NCBI GenBank assembly: GCA_012798135.1
Contig: JAAZNU010000049.1
Span: 1 to 64,000, forward strand
Direction: 5' to 3'
Length of the DNA: 64,000 nt
Source: Veillonellaceae bacterium
Lineage (GTDB): Bacteria > Bacillota_C > Negativicutes > UBA1444
Part shown: piece by piece, positions 45,146 to 53,349 of the stretch
How the letters are laid out: the number at the start of each line of letters is the position of its first letter
How positions within the stretch are numbered: position 1 is the stretch's first letter
Program-made: the position numbers and the translations under genes
Notes under the pieces: model-generated
The model's input: the letters and a program-made list of their open reading frames with translations, nothing else
The model's database searches: none
What the model was told of the DNA's origin: nothing

Positions 45146-45457
45146 TTGCCTTCCATTTCACCGGAAATCGATCAGTTTATCCAAGGGTCGTGGCCGCTGA
45201 TTCTCATGGCGATCGTCTTCTATTTCATTTTATGGCGGCCGCAAAAGAAAGAGCAAAAAAAGCGCAGCGAATTTTTGTCCAGCCTGAAAAAGGGCGACAA
45301 GATCGTAACCATTGGCGGATTGTACGGAGTCATTATTCGCCTGAACGATAAAACGGCTACGATTCAAATCGCGGAAAAAATTGAGGTGGAAATTGCCCGA
45401 ACAGCGGTGAGCCACCAACAACCGCCACGCGGCAATAGCACTCCGGCAGAATCCTGA
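45146..45457 (+). CDS. yajC: Preprotein translocase subunit YajC
   Basis: About 103 residues from TTG 45146, with AAGGAG (45130-45135) 10 nt upstream. One transmembrane helix (about 13-32, ILMAIVFYFILWRPQKKEQKK), then the soluble YajC domain (FLSSLKKGDKIVTIGGLYG). It is an accessory of SecDF. secDF is downstream but separated by a terminator, a phosphatase gene and a new promoter. Confidence 0.94.
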   Translation: MPSISPEIDQFIQGSWPLILMAIVFYFILWRPQKKEQKKRSEFLSSLKKGDKIVTIGGLYGVIIRLNDKTATIQIAEKIEVEIARTAVSHQQPPRGNSTPAES

Positions 45458-45505
45458 TATAACGCAGGATCATACAATCATTCTGGTTCGACATGGCGGA
45501 TTTGG

Positions 45506-45541
45506 GCAAAATGTGCCGGTCACGGGTACATTTTGCTCTTT
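45506..45541 (+). terminator. Intrinsic terminator after yajC
   Basis: GCAAAATGTGCC (45506-45517) pairs with GGTACATTTTGC (45525-45536) with one mismatch, followed by TCTTTTCT. Confidence 0.65.
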
Positions 45542-45595
45542 TCTATGAATTTTTAACCTAGCTGCATACCGGTCAGCAGATCGGAGGATGACAGG

Positions 45596-46300
45596 ATGGA
45601 AATCGTGGTAGGCATTGCCAAGACGCAAAAATATGCCGCAACGGGCATCGGCGACGGCGTGGAGGTCATGGCAAGGCCAGCGGGCGGGTTGACCGCCATT
45701 CTGGCGGATGGTCACGGCGCCGGCAGGTCAGTTGGCGGGATCAGCTCTACGGCTGCGTTGAAAGCGGCGCAGTTGATCGCGGAGGGGGTCCGGGATAATT
45801 TTGTTCCCCGGTCCATTTACGATTATTTCTGCGCAATCCGGGAAATCAACTTTTCAGTGGCTCTGACGCTGATTAGTGCGGACTTGGAAGCAGGGAAACT
45901 GACTTTTTGTCGGAATACGAATTCTCCGGTACTGGTTTGTCATGAATTCGGCATAGATATTTACGACGAGCCGTCGCCAGCGATCGGCGCACAGAAAAAC
46001 ATCAAGTCTTTGCTGACGCAATTGGATTTGAATGAAGGTATGATCGCCGTGACGTTTTCCGATGGAGTTTTAAACGCCGGTCATCGCAAGGGTCGTTTTT
46101 TTGATCTGAAATCGTTAGAACGACTGTTATTGGAAAACCGACCCCTGGATGCGCAATATCTTGCGGAATCCATTTTGGACCGGGCCATGGCGCTGGACGG
46201 ATATCAGGCGGCGGATCATATGTCGGTGATTGTTATGGGAATTGATAACCGGCAGTTCGACAACAAGCTGGAGACCCGAACCATACATTATCTGGCCTGA
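45596..46300 (+). CDS. SpoIIE/PP2C-type serine phosphatase
   Basis: 234-residue stand-alone PP2C catalytic domain of the SpoIIE/RsbU type. Metal-binding aspartates lie in GIGDGVE, ILADGHGAG, VTFSDGVLNAG and AADHMSVIVMG. Such phosphatases usually dephosphorylate STAS anti-anti-sigma factors. No kinase, STAS or sensor domain is fused or adjacent, so the substrate is unknown. ATG start after GGAGG. It sits alone between the yajC terminator and the secDF promoter. Confidence 0.85.
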   Translation: MEIVVGIAKTQKYAATGIGDGVEVMARPAGGLTAILADGHGAGRSVGGISSTAALKAAQLIAEGVRDNFVPRSIYDYFCAIREINFSVALTLISADLEAGKLTFCRNTNSPVLVCHEFGIDIYDEPSPAIGAQKNIKSLLTQLDLNEGMIAVTFSDGVLNAGHRKGRFFDLKSLERLLLENRPLDAQYLAESILDRAMALDGYQAADHMSVIVMGIDNRQFDNKLETRTIHYLA

Positions 46301-46330
46301 TATAACCGAAGCCGCAACAGTGGGTTTTGA

Positions 46331-46360
46331 TTGACACCGTTGTTGACGAAAGACTATAAT
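46331..46360 (+). promoter_or_regulatory. Consensus sigma-A promoter of secDF
   Basis: TTGACA (46331-46336), an 18-bp spacer and TATAAT (46355-46360): both hexamers are perfect. Confidence 0.92.
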
Positions 46361-46398
46361 ATTCATGTTTGAAATTAGAACGGTTGGGGGGAAACTAC

Positions 46399-47604
46399 TT
46401 GAGATCGGCAGAACTTACCAAGTTTTTGGCCGTAGTCGCCATCATTGTTCTGGTCTGTGGCTACTATATTACCCCGCTCGCCTTGTCGGTCAAGCAAGGT
46501 CTTGACTTGCAAGGGGGAACGCATGTAGTGCTGGAAGCTGTCGACACGCCGGAAGCCAAGGTGGACGAAGATGCTGTTAAACGGGTTCTCAAAATTATTG
46601 AAAAACGCATTAATGAACTGGGATTGACCGAGCCGTTGATTCAGCGCCAAGGCGAACGTCGTATCATCATCGAGTTGCCGGGGGTCAAGGATCCGGAAAA
46701 GGCAATAGAGATGATCGGCAAGACGGCTTTGTTGGAATTCCAGGATGAGAAGGGCATTACCTATCTCACCGGTAAAGACCTGAAAGATGCGAAAGCGCAA
46801 ATTGATCAGGCCAAACAGAACTTGGTTGCACTGGAGTTTACCGACCAGGGCGGCAAGGTATTCGGCGAGCTGACCAGCAAAAACGTCGGCAAGCACATTG
46901 CGATTCTGTTGGATAAACAAGTTCTCACCAATCCGGTAGTCAATGAGCCGATTATGGGCGGCAAGGCTGTCATTACCGGCAACCGTTCCATTGAAGAAGC
47001 CGAACGTCTGGCCATACTGCTTCGCTCCGGCTCCTTGCCTGTCAAGGTCGAAATTCTGGAAACGCGGACAGTCGGTCCGACTCTGGGCGATGATAGCAAG
47101 GCCAAGAGCATGACAGCCTTTACGGTTGGGATTATCCTGATTTCCGTATTTATGTTCTTGTTCTACCGACTCTCCGGTTTTGTTGCCAATGTATCTCTGC
47201 TACTGTATGTGGTATTACTTCTGGTGTCTCTAAAAGTGCTCAACGCCACGCTGACTTTGCCCGGAATTGCCGGTATCATTTTGTCAATGGGCATGGCGGT
47301 CGATGCCAACGTGTTGATCTTTGAACGCTTTAAAGAAGAACTGCGAGCCGGAAAAACTCTTCGCGCATCCATGGATGCCGGCTTTAGCCGCGCTTTCACG
47401 ACGATTTTTGATTCCAACGTCACTACGTTGTTTGCGGCGGTGATTTTGTTCTTCCTCGGCAGCGGACCGATTAAAGGATTTGCCGTAACGTTGAGTTTGG
47501 GCATTCTGCTCAGCATGTTTACAGCAATAACAGTCACCAAATTTTTGCTGAGAATGCTGATGAACGCCCACATGTTCAAAAGCGGCAAAGCATATGGAGC
47601 GTAG
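46399..47604 (+). CDS. secD: Protein translocase subunit SecD
   Basis: About 401 residues. TM1 (about 8-28), the periplasmic P1 region (VKQGLDLQGGTHVVLEA; VKRVLKIIEKRINELGLTEP), then five C-terminal TMs with GMAVDANVLIFERFKEEL. SecD with SecF uses the proton gradient to pull preproteins across the membrane. TTG at 46399 lies 7 nt after GGGGGG (46386-46391); an earlier TTG at 46369 is too close to the transcription start. Confidence 0.96.
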   Translation: MRSAELTKFLAVVAIIVLVCGYYITPLALSVKQGLDLQGGTHVVLEAVDTPEAKVDEDAVKRVLKIIEKRINELGLTEPLIQRQGERRIIIELPGVKDPEKAIEMIGKTALLEFQDEKGITYLTGKDLKDAKAQIDQAKQNLVALEFTDQGGKVFGELTSKNVGKHIAILLDKQVLTNPVVNEPIMGGKAVITGNRSIEEAERLAILLRSGSLPVKVEILETRTVGPTLGDDSKAKSMTAFTVGIILISVFMFLFYRLSGFVANVSLLLYVVLLLVSLKVLNATLTLPGIAGIILSMGMAVDANVLIFERFKEELRAGKTLRASMDAGFSRAFTTIFDSNVTTLFAAVILFFLGSGPIKGFAVTLSLGILLSMFTAITVTKFLLRMLMNAHMFKSGKAYGA

Positions 47605-47616
47605 GAGGTGGATGAA

Positions 47617-48522
47617 ATGAAGTTTTCGATAATTTCCAATCGCAATTTATTGTTCATCTTCTCGCTGGTGGTCATATGCGCAGGAATATTTTCCATAATT
47701 ACGCAAGGCTTCAATCAGGGGATTGACTTTACTGGCGGCACGATGATCGACCTGAAATTTGAAAAACCGGTGACAGTGGCCCAGGTGCGCGACGTTTTGG
47801 CGGGATACAAACTGGAAAACAGTGTGGTCCAATTGGCGGGTACCGAAAAAACCGACGCGTCTCCCAATGTGTTGATTCGTTGCCACGTCTTGAGCGAGAC
47901 GGAACGGAAAGACGTATTGAATGGTTTTAACGCTAAACTTGGCAAATTCGATATCATGCGGATCGAGAAGGTTGGCGCGACAATCGGCTCGGAGTTAACT
48001 CGGGAAGCGGCAATCGCCTTGGTGTTGTCCTGGTTGATGATGATTGCCTATATTTCCTATCGATTTGAGTACAGGTTCGGGGTTTCAGGCATCATTGCCT
48101 TGGTTCATGATATCCTGATCGTGCTGGGCGTATTTTCAATTTTGCACAAAGAAATTGACGCTTCCTTTGTAGCCGCACTGTTGACTATTGTTGGTTATTC
48201 CATCAATGATACGATTGTTATTTTTGACCGGATACGTGAAAATATGAAAGCGATGAAGAAGGGCGAAAGCCTGGCCGATATGGTCGACCGTAGCATCTGG
48301 CAGACGATGACGCGTTCCATTTATACGGTTTTAACCGTATTGTTCGCTACTGCGGCGTTATATTTCCTGGGCGGTGAAACAACCAAAAACTTTTCGCTGG
48401 CATTGCTGATTGGCTTTGTATCCGGAACCTATTCCTCTATTTTTATTGCCAGCCCCATCTGGGTAATGTGGAAACAGCGTGACGAACGTAGACGGCTGGA
48501 ACATAAAACCCGTCCGGCATAG
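47617..48522 (+). CDS. secF: Protein translocase subunit SecF
   Basis: 301 residues with six predicted TMs, the periplasmic GIDFTGGTMIDLKFEKPV segment and the RND signature YSINDTIVIFDRIRENM. ATG at 47617 has AGGAGG 8 nt upstream. Separate secD and secF genes here, not a fused secDF. Confidence 0.96.
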   Translation: MKFSIISNRNLLFIFSLVVICAGIFSIITQGFNQGIDFTGGTMIDLKFEKPVTVAQVRDVLAGYKLENSVVQLAGTEKTDASPNVLIRCHVLSETERKDVLNGFNAKLGKFDIMRIEKVGATIGSELTREAAIALVLSWLMMIAYISYRFEYRFGVSGIIALVHDILIVLGVFSILHKEIDASFVAALLTIVGYSINDTIVIFDRIRENMKAMKKGESLADMVDRSIWQTMTRSIYTVLTVLFATAALYFLGGETTKNFSLALLIGFVSGTYSSIFIASPIWVMWKQRDERRRLEHKTRPA

Positions 48523-48533
48523 TTGCTCTCAGC

Positions 48534-48570
48534 CAGGGGTCGGGATAGAATCCGATCCCTGATTTTTTTT
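48534..48570 (+). terminator. Intrinsic terminator after secF
   Basis: CAGGGGTCGG (48534-48543) pairs with CCGATCCCTG (48552-48561, one bulge or mismatch), followed by eight or more T. Confidence 0.88.
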
Positions 48571-48618
48571 TGCGTTGTTGCCGAATTCTCCAACAAATTT
48601 TTTTTTAAGGCAGGAATT

Positions 48619-48639
48619 CCACTATATATTGCGTATAAT
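48619..48639 (+). promoter_or_regulatory. NrdR box and -10 element of the nrd operon
   Basis: CCACTATATATTGCGT (48619-48634) matches the NrdR box ACACWATATATWGTGT at 14 of 16 positions. It abuts a TATAAT -10 (48634-48639), so bound repressor would cover the promoter. I see no good -35 and no convincing second box at the usual 31-32 bp spacing. Confidence 0.7.
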
Positions 48640-48690
48640 ATATAACGGACTCATACATATGCGGAAGATACAGTGAAGGAGCGATGCTGA

Positions 48691-49206
48691 TTGCGATGCC
48701 CTTTTTGCGACTATCCGGACAGCAAGGTGATTGATTCGCGAGCGGCGGAAGAGGGAAATTCGATTCGGCGTCGGCGCGAATGTCTTCAATGCGCCAAGCG
48801 CTTCACTACTTATGAGATGGTGGAAGATTTGCCGTTGCGGGTGGTAAAGAAAGACGGACGGCGCATGGCGTTCGATCGAACAAAAATTCTTAACGGCCTA
48901 ATGAAGGCATGCGAAAAACGGCCAATTTCGTTGAAAACCCTCGAAGAAACTACCGACAAAGTCGAAAAGGAACTCCGCAACACGATGGAAAGGGAAATAT
49001 CGTCCCGGGTCATCGGCGAAGTTCTGATGAAATATCTCAAGGAATTGGATCATGTAGCGTATGTCCGTTTTGCTTCGGTATACCGTGAATTTACGGATAT
49101 CGATAATTTCATGCAGGAACTCGAAGCTTTGAAAAATGCCAAATCATTGGCGGAGGATGCCAAGACGCCGAAGTCGAAGTCGCTACAACAAGAGGGTGGG
49201 GAATAA
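48691..49206 (+). CDS. nrdR: Transcriptional repressor NrdR
   Basis: 171 residues. N-terminal zinc ribbon (CPFC at the start, later CLQC) followed by an ATP-cone (about 47-140). NrdR senses (d)ATP and represses ribonucleotide reductase genes through NrdR boxes. TTG at 48691 has AAGGAG 9 nt upstream and gives the standard N-terminus. The C-terminal tail of about 25 residues is polar. nrdD begins 1 nt after its stop. Confidence 0.96.
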   Translation: MRCPFCDYPDSKVIDSRAAEEGNSIRRRRECLQCAKRFTTYEMVEDLPLRVVKKDGRRMAFDRTKILNGLMKACEKRPISLKTLEETTDKVEKELRNTMEREISSRVIGEVLMKYLKELDHVAYVRFASVYREFTDIDNFMQELEALKNAKSLAEDAKTPKSKSLQQEGGE

Positions 49207-49207
49207 T

Positions 49208-52200
49208 ATGTTGACAACAATCCGCAAACGTGACGGTCGGGAAGTCGCCTTTGATCCGAACAAAATCACCGAGGCAATCTACAAGGCGGCCCAGTCTGTC
49301 GGCGGGTCCGACCGGGAGATGGCAATGGAGCTGACCTTGGATGTATTGCGACTGCTCCGGCAAAAATACAACGGTCAGGGTTGCGGTGTCGAGGATGTCC
49401 AAGACATGGTGGAAAAGGTCCTGATTGAGCGAGGTCATGCTAAAACCGCTAAGGCCTATATCCTTTACCGTTCCAAACGGAGCCGGATTCGGGACGGAAA
49501 ATCGGAGTTGATGGACGCCGTTCAGGATATTCTGGTCGAAACCAGCCGCGATAACGCCAATGTATCCAATTCGCCATCGGCGAAAATGTTGCAGATTGCC
49601 AGCGCCGCCAGCAAGGCCTATTATCTCACGCGCTTGATTCCAGAGCATCTTTCGCAGGCCCATGTGCGAGGCGATATTCATATCCATGACCTGGACTTTT
49701 ATGGCAAAACATTAAACTGCATACAGATCCCGTTGGGAAAATTGCTTAAAAACGGTTTCAATAACGGCCATGGTTACATCCGGCCGCCCAAACGGCCAGG
49801 ATCCGCGACGGCTTTAGCAGCCATCATTTTGCAATCTTCGCAGAACGATATGTTCGGTGGGCAGAGCTTCGCCTATTTTGACCGCGACATGTCATCCTTC
49901 ATGAATGGCGTCAGTGATGATGAAGTGTTTCAGGCGATGGAGGCATTGATTTATAATTTGAATTCCATGCATTCATTGCCGGGCGATGAACGGATCTGGG
50001 TATATGACCGTCAGGAAACCCGTCTGGAAACACTGTCTATGGAAGAATTTCATCTAAAATTCGAGCCGGGCCGTTTTGCCGCCCTTAGTCTGAATTATAA
50101 AACCGGACGCACTGAACTCAGGGAGATCACCGATTCCCTGAAACATTACAATTTCAACCGTATTTTACGTGTGCACCTCAAGAGCGGCCAGAACGTGGCC
50201 GTGACTGACAATCATTCCATAATGACGGTGAATCCGTCAGGGCAGGTAACCACCGCCTGTCCCGAAACTTTGCAGGCCGGCATTGCGCCGGCTAAATGGG
50301 AACCGGAAACACAACGGCATGTGTATGATTTACGGGCGTATCCGGCATCGCGGCGCTACCCGGTGGATACGGTGGAACTGAATGAACATCTGGCCCGTTT
50401 CTTCGGTTATTATGTTGCGGGCGGTTCATCGGCGGAAACGGAACTGACAGGCAAACATTGCGACAAGCAGTTGGAAAGCTCCGTTACCGCTGTATTAAGA
50501 AAGCTCAATCCCCGATTTACCGCCGAACTGCGCTTGGACCGGAACCGTAAAACCGGTGATCTGGTCTGTAGGGTCGGCAGTCGGTTCGCCGCATTTGTCC
50601 GTGATGCCTGCGGTACGGGAATTTCCACCAAGCGTGTGCCAACAGAGATTTTTTTTGCCGGCGAATCGATTGTCCGGGCTTTTCTGGAGGGGTTTTTCAG
50701 TGTGCAATCCGAAGAATTATACCGGGAGCAGCAAATTGGCGCCACTTATTCCCGGGAATTGCGGGATGGAATTTGGTTACTTTTGACCCGTCTGGGTTTA
50801 CTGGCGTCCTTGTCGCAGGCAACCCTGGAAACCGCCAGCGTAGCAGCAGCCGGAAATTACTATCGGATCGCCACTACGGCGAGTGCCAGCCCGGATATCT
50901 ATCAGTTGCGGTCTACGGGAACGCCTTTTGATTATGAATACTTGCGTCCCTTGGTGACAGCGGTTTGCGGCAGTGAGTTTATCGACGGGTGCGCGGAGAC
51001 GATTGGTCCCGAACAAATCGTAACCTGGCAAAAAGCACTGGCTAGCCGGGCTTTGACGGAATCCGAAAAAAACAGGATCGGAGAAATCGCTGGACTGCGG
51101 CCAGAGACCCTTGTTTTAGCCGGGTTTGATGCTCCCGTGCATTTAGCCGAACTATGCACGCGGCTATATCTTACAGAGCCGGATCTAACGGACGCCTCCG
51201 CCAATGACGCCGAATTTATGACGAGGCAGGCGCAACGGATTTTACGGAAAAATGCTGCAATTTGCGACTTGTTACAGGTTCTGCAACGCGCCAGCCAGAT
51301 GTATCCCATCGCTGTCGATTCTCTGGCTGAACAGCCGATGGAGCGTTATGTCTATGATATTTCCGTTGCAGACAATGAAAATTTTCTGACCGCGCAAGGA
51401 ATTTTTGTGCATAATTCCCGCGCCGGCGCCCAAGTCCCCTTTTCCAGCCTGAACGTTGGCACGGAAACGTCGCCGGAAGGCCGGGCTGTGACCCGGAATT
51501 TGCTGTTGGCTTATGAAAAGGGTTTGGGAAAAGGGGAGAACCCGATCTTCCCCAATGTCATTTTCCGTTTGAAAAAAGGCATTAATTTTAATCCGGAAGA
51601 TCCAAACTATGATCTATTCCAGTTGGCGATCCGGGTGGCTTCCAAACGTCTGAACCCAACCTTCAGTTTTATGGATTCTTCATTCAACAAACCCTATGGG
51701 ACGGATGTATCCTATATGGGCTGCCGAACCCGGGTCATGGCCAATGTGAACGGACCGGCCGTGACGGACGGTCGTGGCAACCTGAGCTTCACCACGCTCA
51801 ATTTGCCACGAATCGCCATTAAATCCGATCGCAATCTGATGAAATTCTATCAGCAACTGGATGCGATGTTGGATTTGATTTGCGAGCAACTGTACCACCG
51901 GTTCCAGGTCCAGGGCGCGTTGAAGGTCAAAGATATGCCGTTTTTGATGGGACAGGGGTTATATCTTGACTCCGAAAAACTGCGCAAGGAAGACACGGTG
52001 GAGTCCGTGATCAAACACGGCACATTGTCGATTGGATTTATTGGCCTGGCTGAAACTTTGGTCAGTCTGACCGGCCAACACCATGGTGAAAGCGACGAGG
52101 CCCAGGCGCTCGGCGAGGAAATCGTGGCCTTTATGCGTGACAAAACGGATCGAGCCGCCGAAAAATACCATTTGAATTATACCTTGATTGCAACACCGGC

Positions 52201-52666
52201 GGAGGGACTATCCGGCCGATTTGTCCGGATGGACCGTAAAGAGCACGGCATTATTCCGGGCGTGACCGATCGTGAATATTATACAAATTCCTTCCATGTT
52301 CCCGTCGATTATCCGATCAGCGCTCGTGAAAAAATGCGGCGTGAGGGTGTTTATCACAAATATACCAATGCCGGCCACATCAGTTATGTGGAGTTTGCCT
52401 CGCCCCCCATTCATAATCCGAAAGCGGTCGAAGATATTTTGCGTTGCATGGCGGATTCCGATATCGGCTATGCCGGTATCAATTTCCCAGTGGACTTTTG
52501 CGATTCCTGCGGCCATATTGGCGTAATTGACTCGGAATGCTGCCCGGTCTGCGGCGCCGGCAGCGTCCGCCGGGTTCGCCGGATCACGGGTTACCTGTCC
52601 ACGATTGAGCGTTTTAACGATCCCAAACAGGCGGAACTGCGCAATCGCGTGGCGCATTTCAAATAG
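49208..52666 (+). CDS. nrdD: Anaerobic ribonucleoside-triphosphate reductase (class III), intein-containing
   Basis: Precursor of 1152 residues; after removal of a 481-residue intein the mature enzyme would be 671. N-terminal ATP-cone (about 1-95, LTTIRKRDGREVAF) and a ten-stranded barrel core. The C-terminal zinc site is CDSCGH...CCPVCGA. The glycyl-radical loop RRITGYLS has Gly1128 (647 mature). The enzyme makes dNTPs from NTPs without oxygen. The intein interrupts NLNSMH / SRAGAQVPFSS, a highly conserved active-site segment, so splicing is essential for activity. ATG at 49208. Confidence 0.96.
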   Translation: MLTTIRKRDGREVAFDPNKITEAIYKAAQSVGGSDREMAMELTLDVLRLLRQKYNGQGCGVEDVQDMVEKVLIERGHAKTAKAYILYRSKRSRIRDGKSELMDAVQDILVETSRDNANVSNSPSAKMLQIASAASKAYYLTRLIPEHLSQAHVRGDIHIHDLDFYGKTLNCIQIPLGKLLKNGFNNGHGYIRPPKRPGSATALAAIILQSSQNDMFGGQSFAYFDRDMSSFMNGVSDDEVFQAMEALIYNLNSMHSLPGDERIWVYDRQETRLETLSMEEFHLKFEPGRFAALSLNYKTGRTELREITDSLKHYNFNRILRVHLKSGQNVAVTDNHSIMTVNPSGQVTTACPETLQAGIAPAKWEPETQRHVYDLRAYPASRRYPVDTVELNEHLARFFGYYVAGGSSAETELTGKHCDKQLESSVTAVLRKLNPRFTAELRLDRNRKTGDLVCRVGSRFAAFVRDACGTGISTKRVPTEIFFAGESIVRAFLEGFFSVQSEELYREQQIGATYSRELRDGIWLLLTRLGLLASLSQATLETASVAAAGNYYRIATTASASPDIYQLRSTGTPFDYEYLRPLVTAVCGSEFIDGCAETIGPEQIVTWQKALASRALTESEKNRIGEIAGLRPETLVLAGFDAPVHLAELCTRLYLTEPDLTDASANDAEFMTRQAQRILRKNAAICDLLQVLQRASQMYPIAVDSLAEQPMERYVYDISVADNENFLTAQGIFVHNSRAGAQVPFSSLNVGTETSPEGRAVTRNLLLAYEKGLGKGENPIFPNVIFRLKKGINFNPEDPNYDLFQLAIRVASKRLNPTFSFMDSSFNKPYGTDVSYMGCRTRVMANVNGPAVTDGRGNLSFTTLNLPRIAIKSDRNLMKFYQQLDAMLDLICEQLYHRFQVQGALKVKDMPFLMGQGLYLDSEKLRKEDTVESVIKHGTLSIGFIGLAETLVSLTGQHHGESDEAQALGEEIVAFMRDKTDRAAEKYHLNYTLIATPAEGLSGRFVRMDRKEHGIIPGVTDREYYTNSFHVPVDYPISAREKMRREGVYHKYTNAGHISYVEFASPPIHNPKAVEDILRCMADSDIGYAGINFPVDFCDSCGHIGVIDSECCPVCGAGSVRRVRRITGYLSTIERFNDPKQAELRNRVAHFK
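49973..51415 (+). other. Intein in NrdD with degenerate LAGLIDADG endonuclease
   Basis: Residues 256-736 of the NrdD precursor (481 residues). The splicing signals are intact: block A SLPGDERIWV with Ser1 as nucleophile (Cys is more usual), block B TDNH, block F VYDISVADNENFLTAQGIFV, the terminal His-Asn, and Ser as the first C-extein residue. Two LAGLIDADG-like blocks about 95 residues apart (FFGYYVAGGS at 398-407 and LEGFFSVQS at 493-501) mark a homing endonuclease. The catalytic acids are replaced by Gly405 and Gln500. It should splice but probably no longer cuts DNA. Confidence 0.93.
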
Positions 52667-52681
52667 AACGGGGCATTGGCA

Positions 52682-53200
52682 ATGCAAATTCAATTGGCGG
52701 GAATAGTAAAAGAAAGCGTCGTTGACGGACCGGGAATCCGAATGGTGGTTTTTGTTCAGGGGTGCCCACATCATTGCAACGGTTGTCATAATCCCGACAC
52801 GCATGACCCGGCTGGCGGTTATGCATCCACGACGGAAGAGATTATTGCCGCTTTGCCCGACGGGAAATTGGTCAGTGGCGTGACATTGTCAGGCGGGGAA
52901 CCGCTTTGCCAGCCCGAAGCCATGGCGATGATCGCTGCCGCTGCCAAAAACCGGGGCCTTTCCGTGGTTACCTATACGGGTTACAGCTTTGAAACATTGT
53001 TGGAGTGGGCGAAAGAGAACCCGGCTGTTTTGACTTTGCTGCAATGCACGGATATTATGATCGACGGTCCCTATCAACAGGAAAAACGTGATTTGACACT
53101 GGCTTTCCGAGGCTCTGCCAATCAACGCCTGATCGATGTTCCGGCGTCGGTTAAGACCGGTACGACGCAAGAATGGACGGACCCGGCCTGGTTGTTCTGA
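52682..53200 (+). CDS. nrdG: Anaerobic ribonucleotide reductase activating protein
   Basis: 172 residues. Radical SAM enzyme that generates the glycyl radical on NrdD. The CxxxCxxC motif is in GCPHHCNGCHNP, and TLSGGEPL is the SAM-binding GGE block. ATG at 52682 is preferred (8 nt after GGGG); a TTG at 52676 is the alternative. Last gene of nrdR-nrdD-nrdG. Confidence 0.95.
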   Translation: MQIQLAGIVKESVVDGPGIRMVVFVQGCPHHCNGCHNPDTHDPAGGYASTTEEIIAALPDGKLVSGVTLSGGEPLCQPEAMAMIAAAAKNRGLSVVTYTGYSFETLLEWAKENPAVLTLLQCTDIMIDGPYQQEKRDLTLAFRGSANQRLIDVPASVKTGTTQEWTDPAWLF

Positions 53201-53269
53201 CGGTGGGCGTCGGATTATGGAATCTGAATAAGATTGCGGCAATGCATATTTGCTTTAATGCCTGTACCG

Positions 53270-53299
53270 ATCCCTGTTTGCAAGAACAGGGATTTTTTA
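53270..53299 (+). terminator. Intrinsic terminator after nrdG
   Basis: ATCCCTGTT (53270-53278) pairs with AACAGGGAT (53285-53293), followed by TTTTT. Confidence 0.9.
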
Positions 53300-53314
53300 C
53301 AGAAACGGGATGCG

Positions 53315-53343
53315 TTGTCTTCGACAAGAGGGTGTGACATAAT
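53315..53343 (+). promoter_or_regulatory. Promoter giving a probably leaderless transcript
   Basis: TTGTCT (53315-53320), a 17-bp spacer and an extended -10, TG-A-CATAAT (CATAAT at 53338-53343). The start point would fall at or within a base or two of the ATG at 53350, and no Shine-Dalgarno site precedes that ATG. Confidence 0.65.
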
Positions 53344-53349
53344 AGTTCT

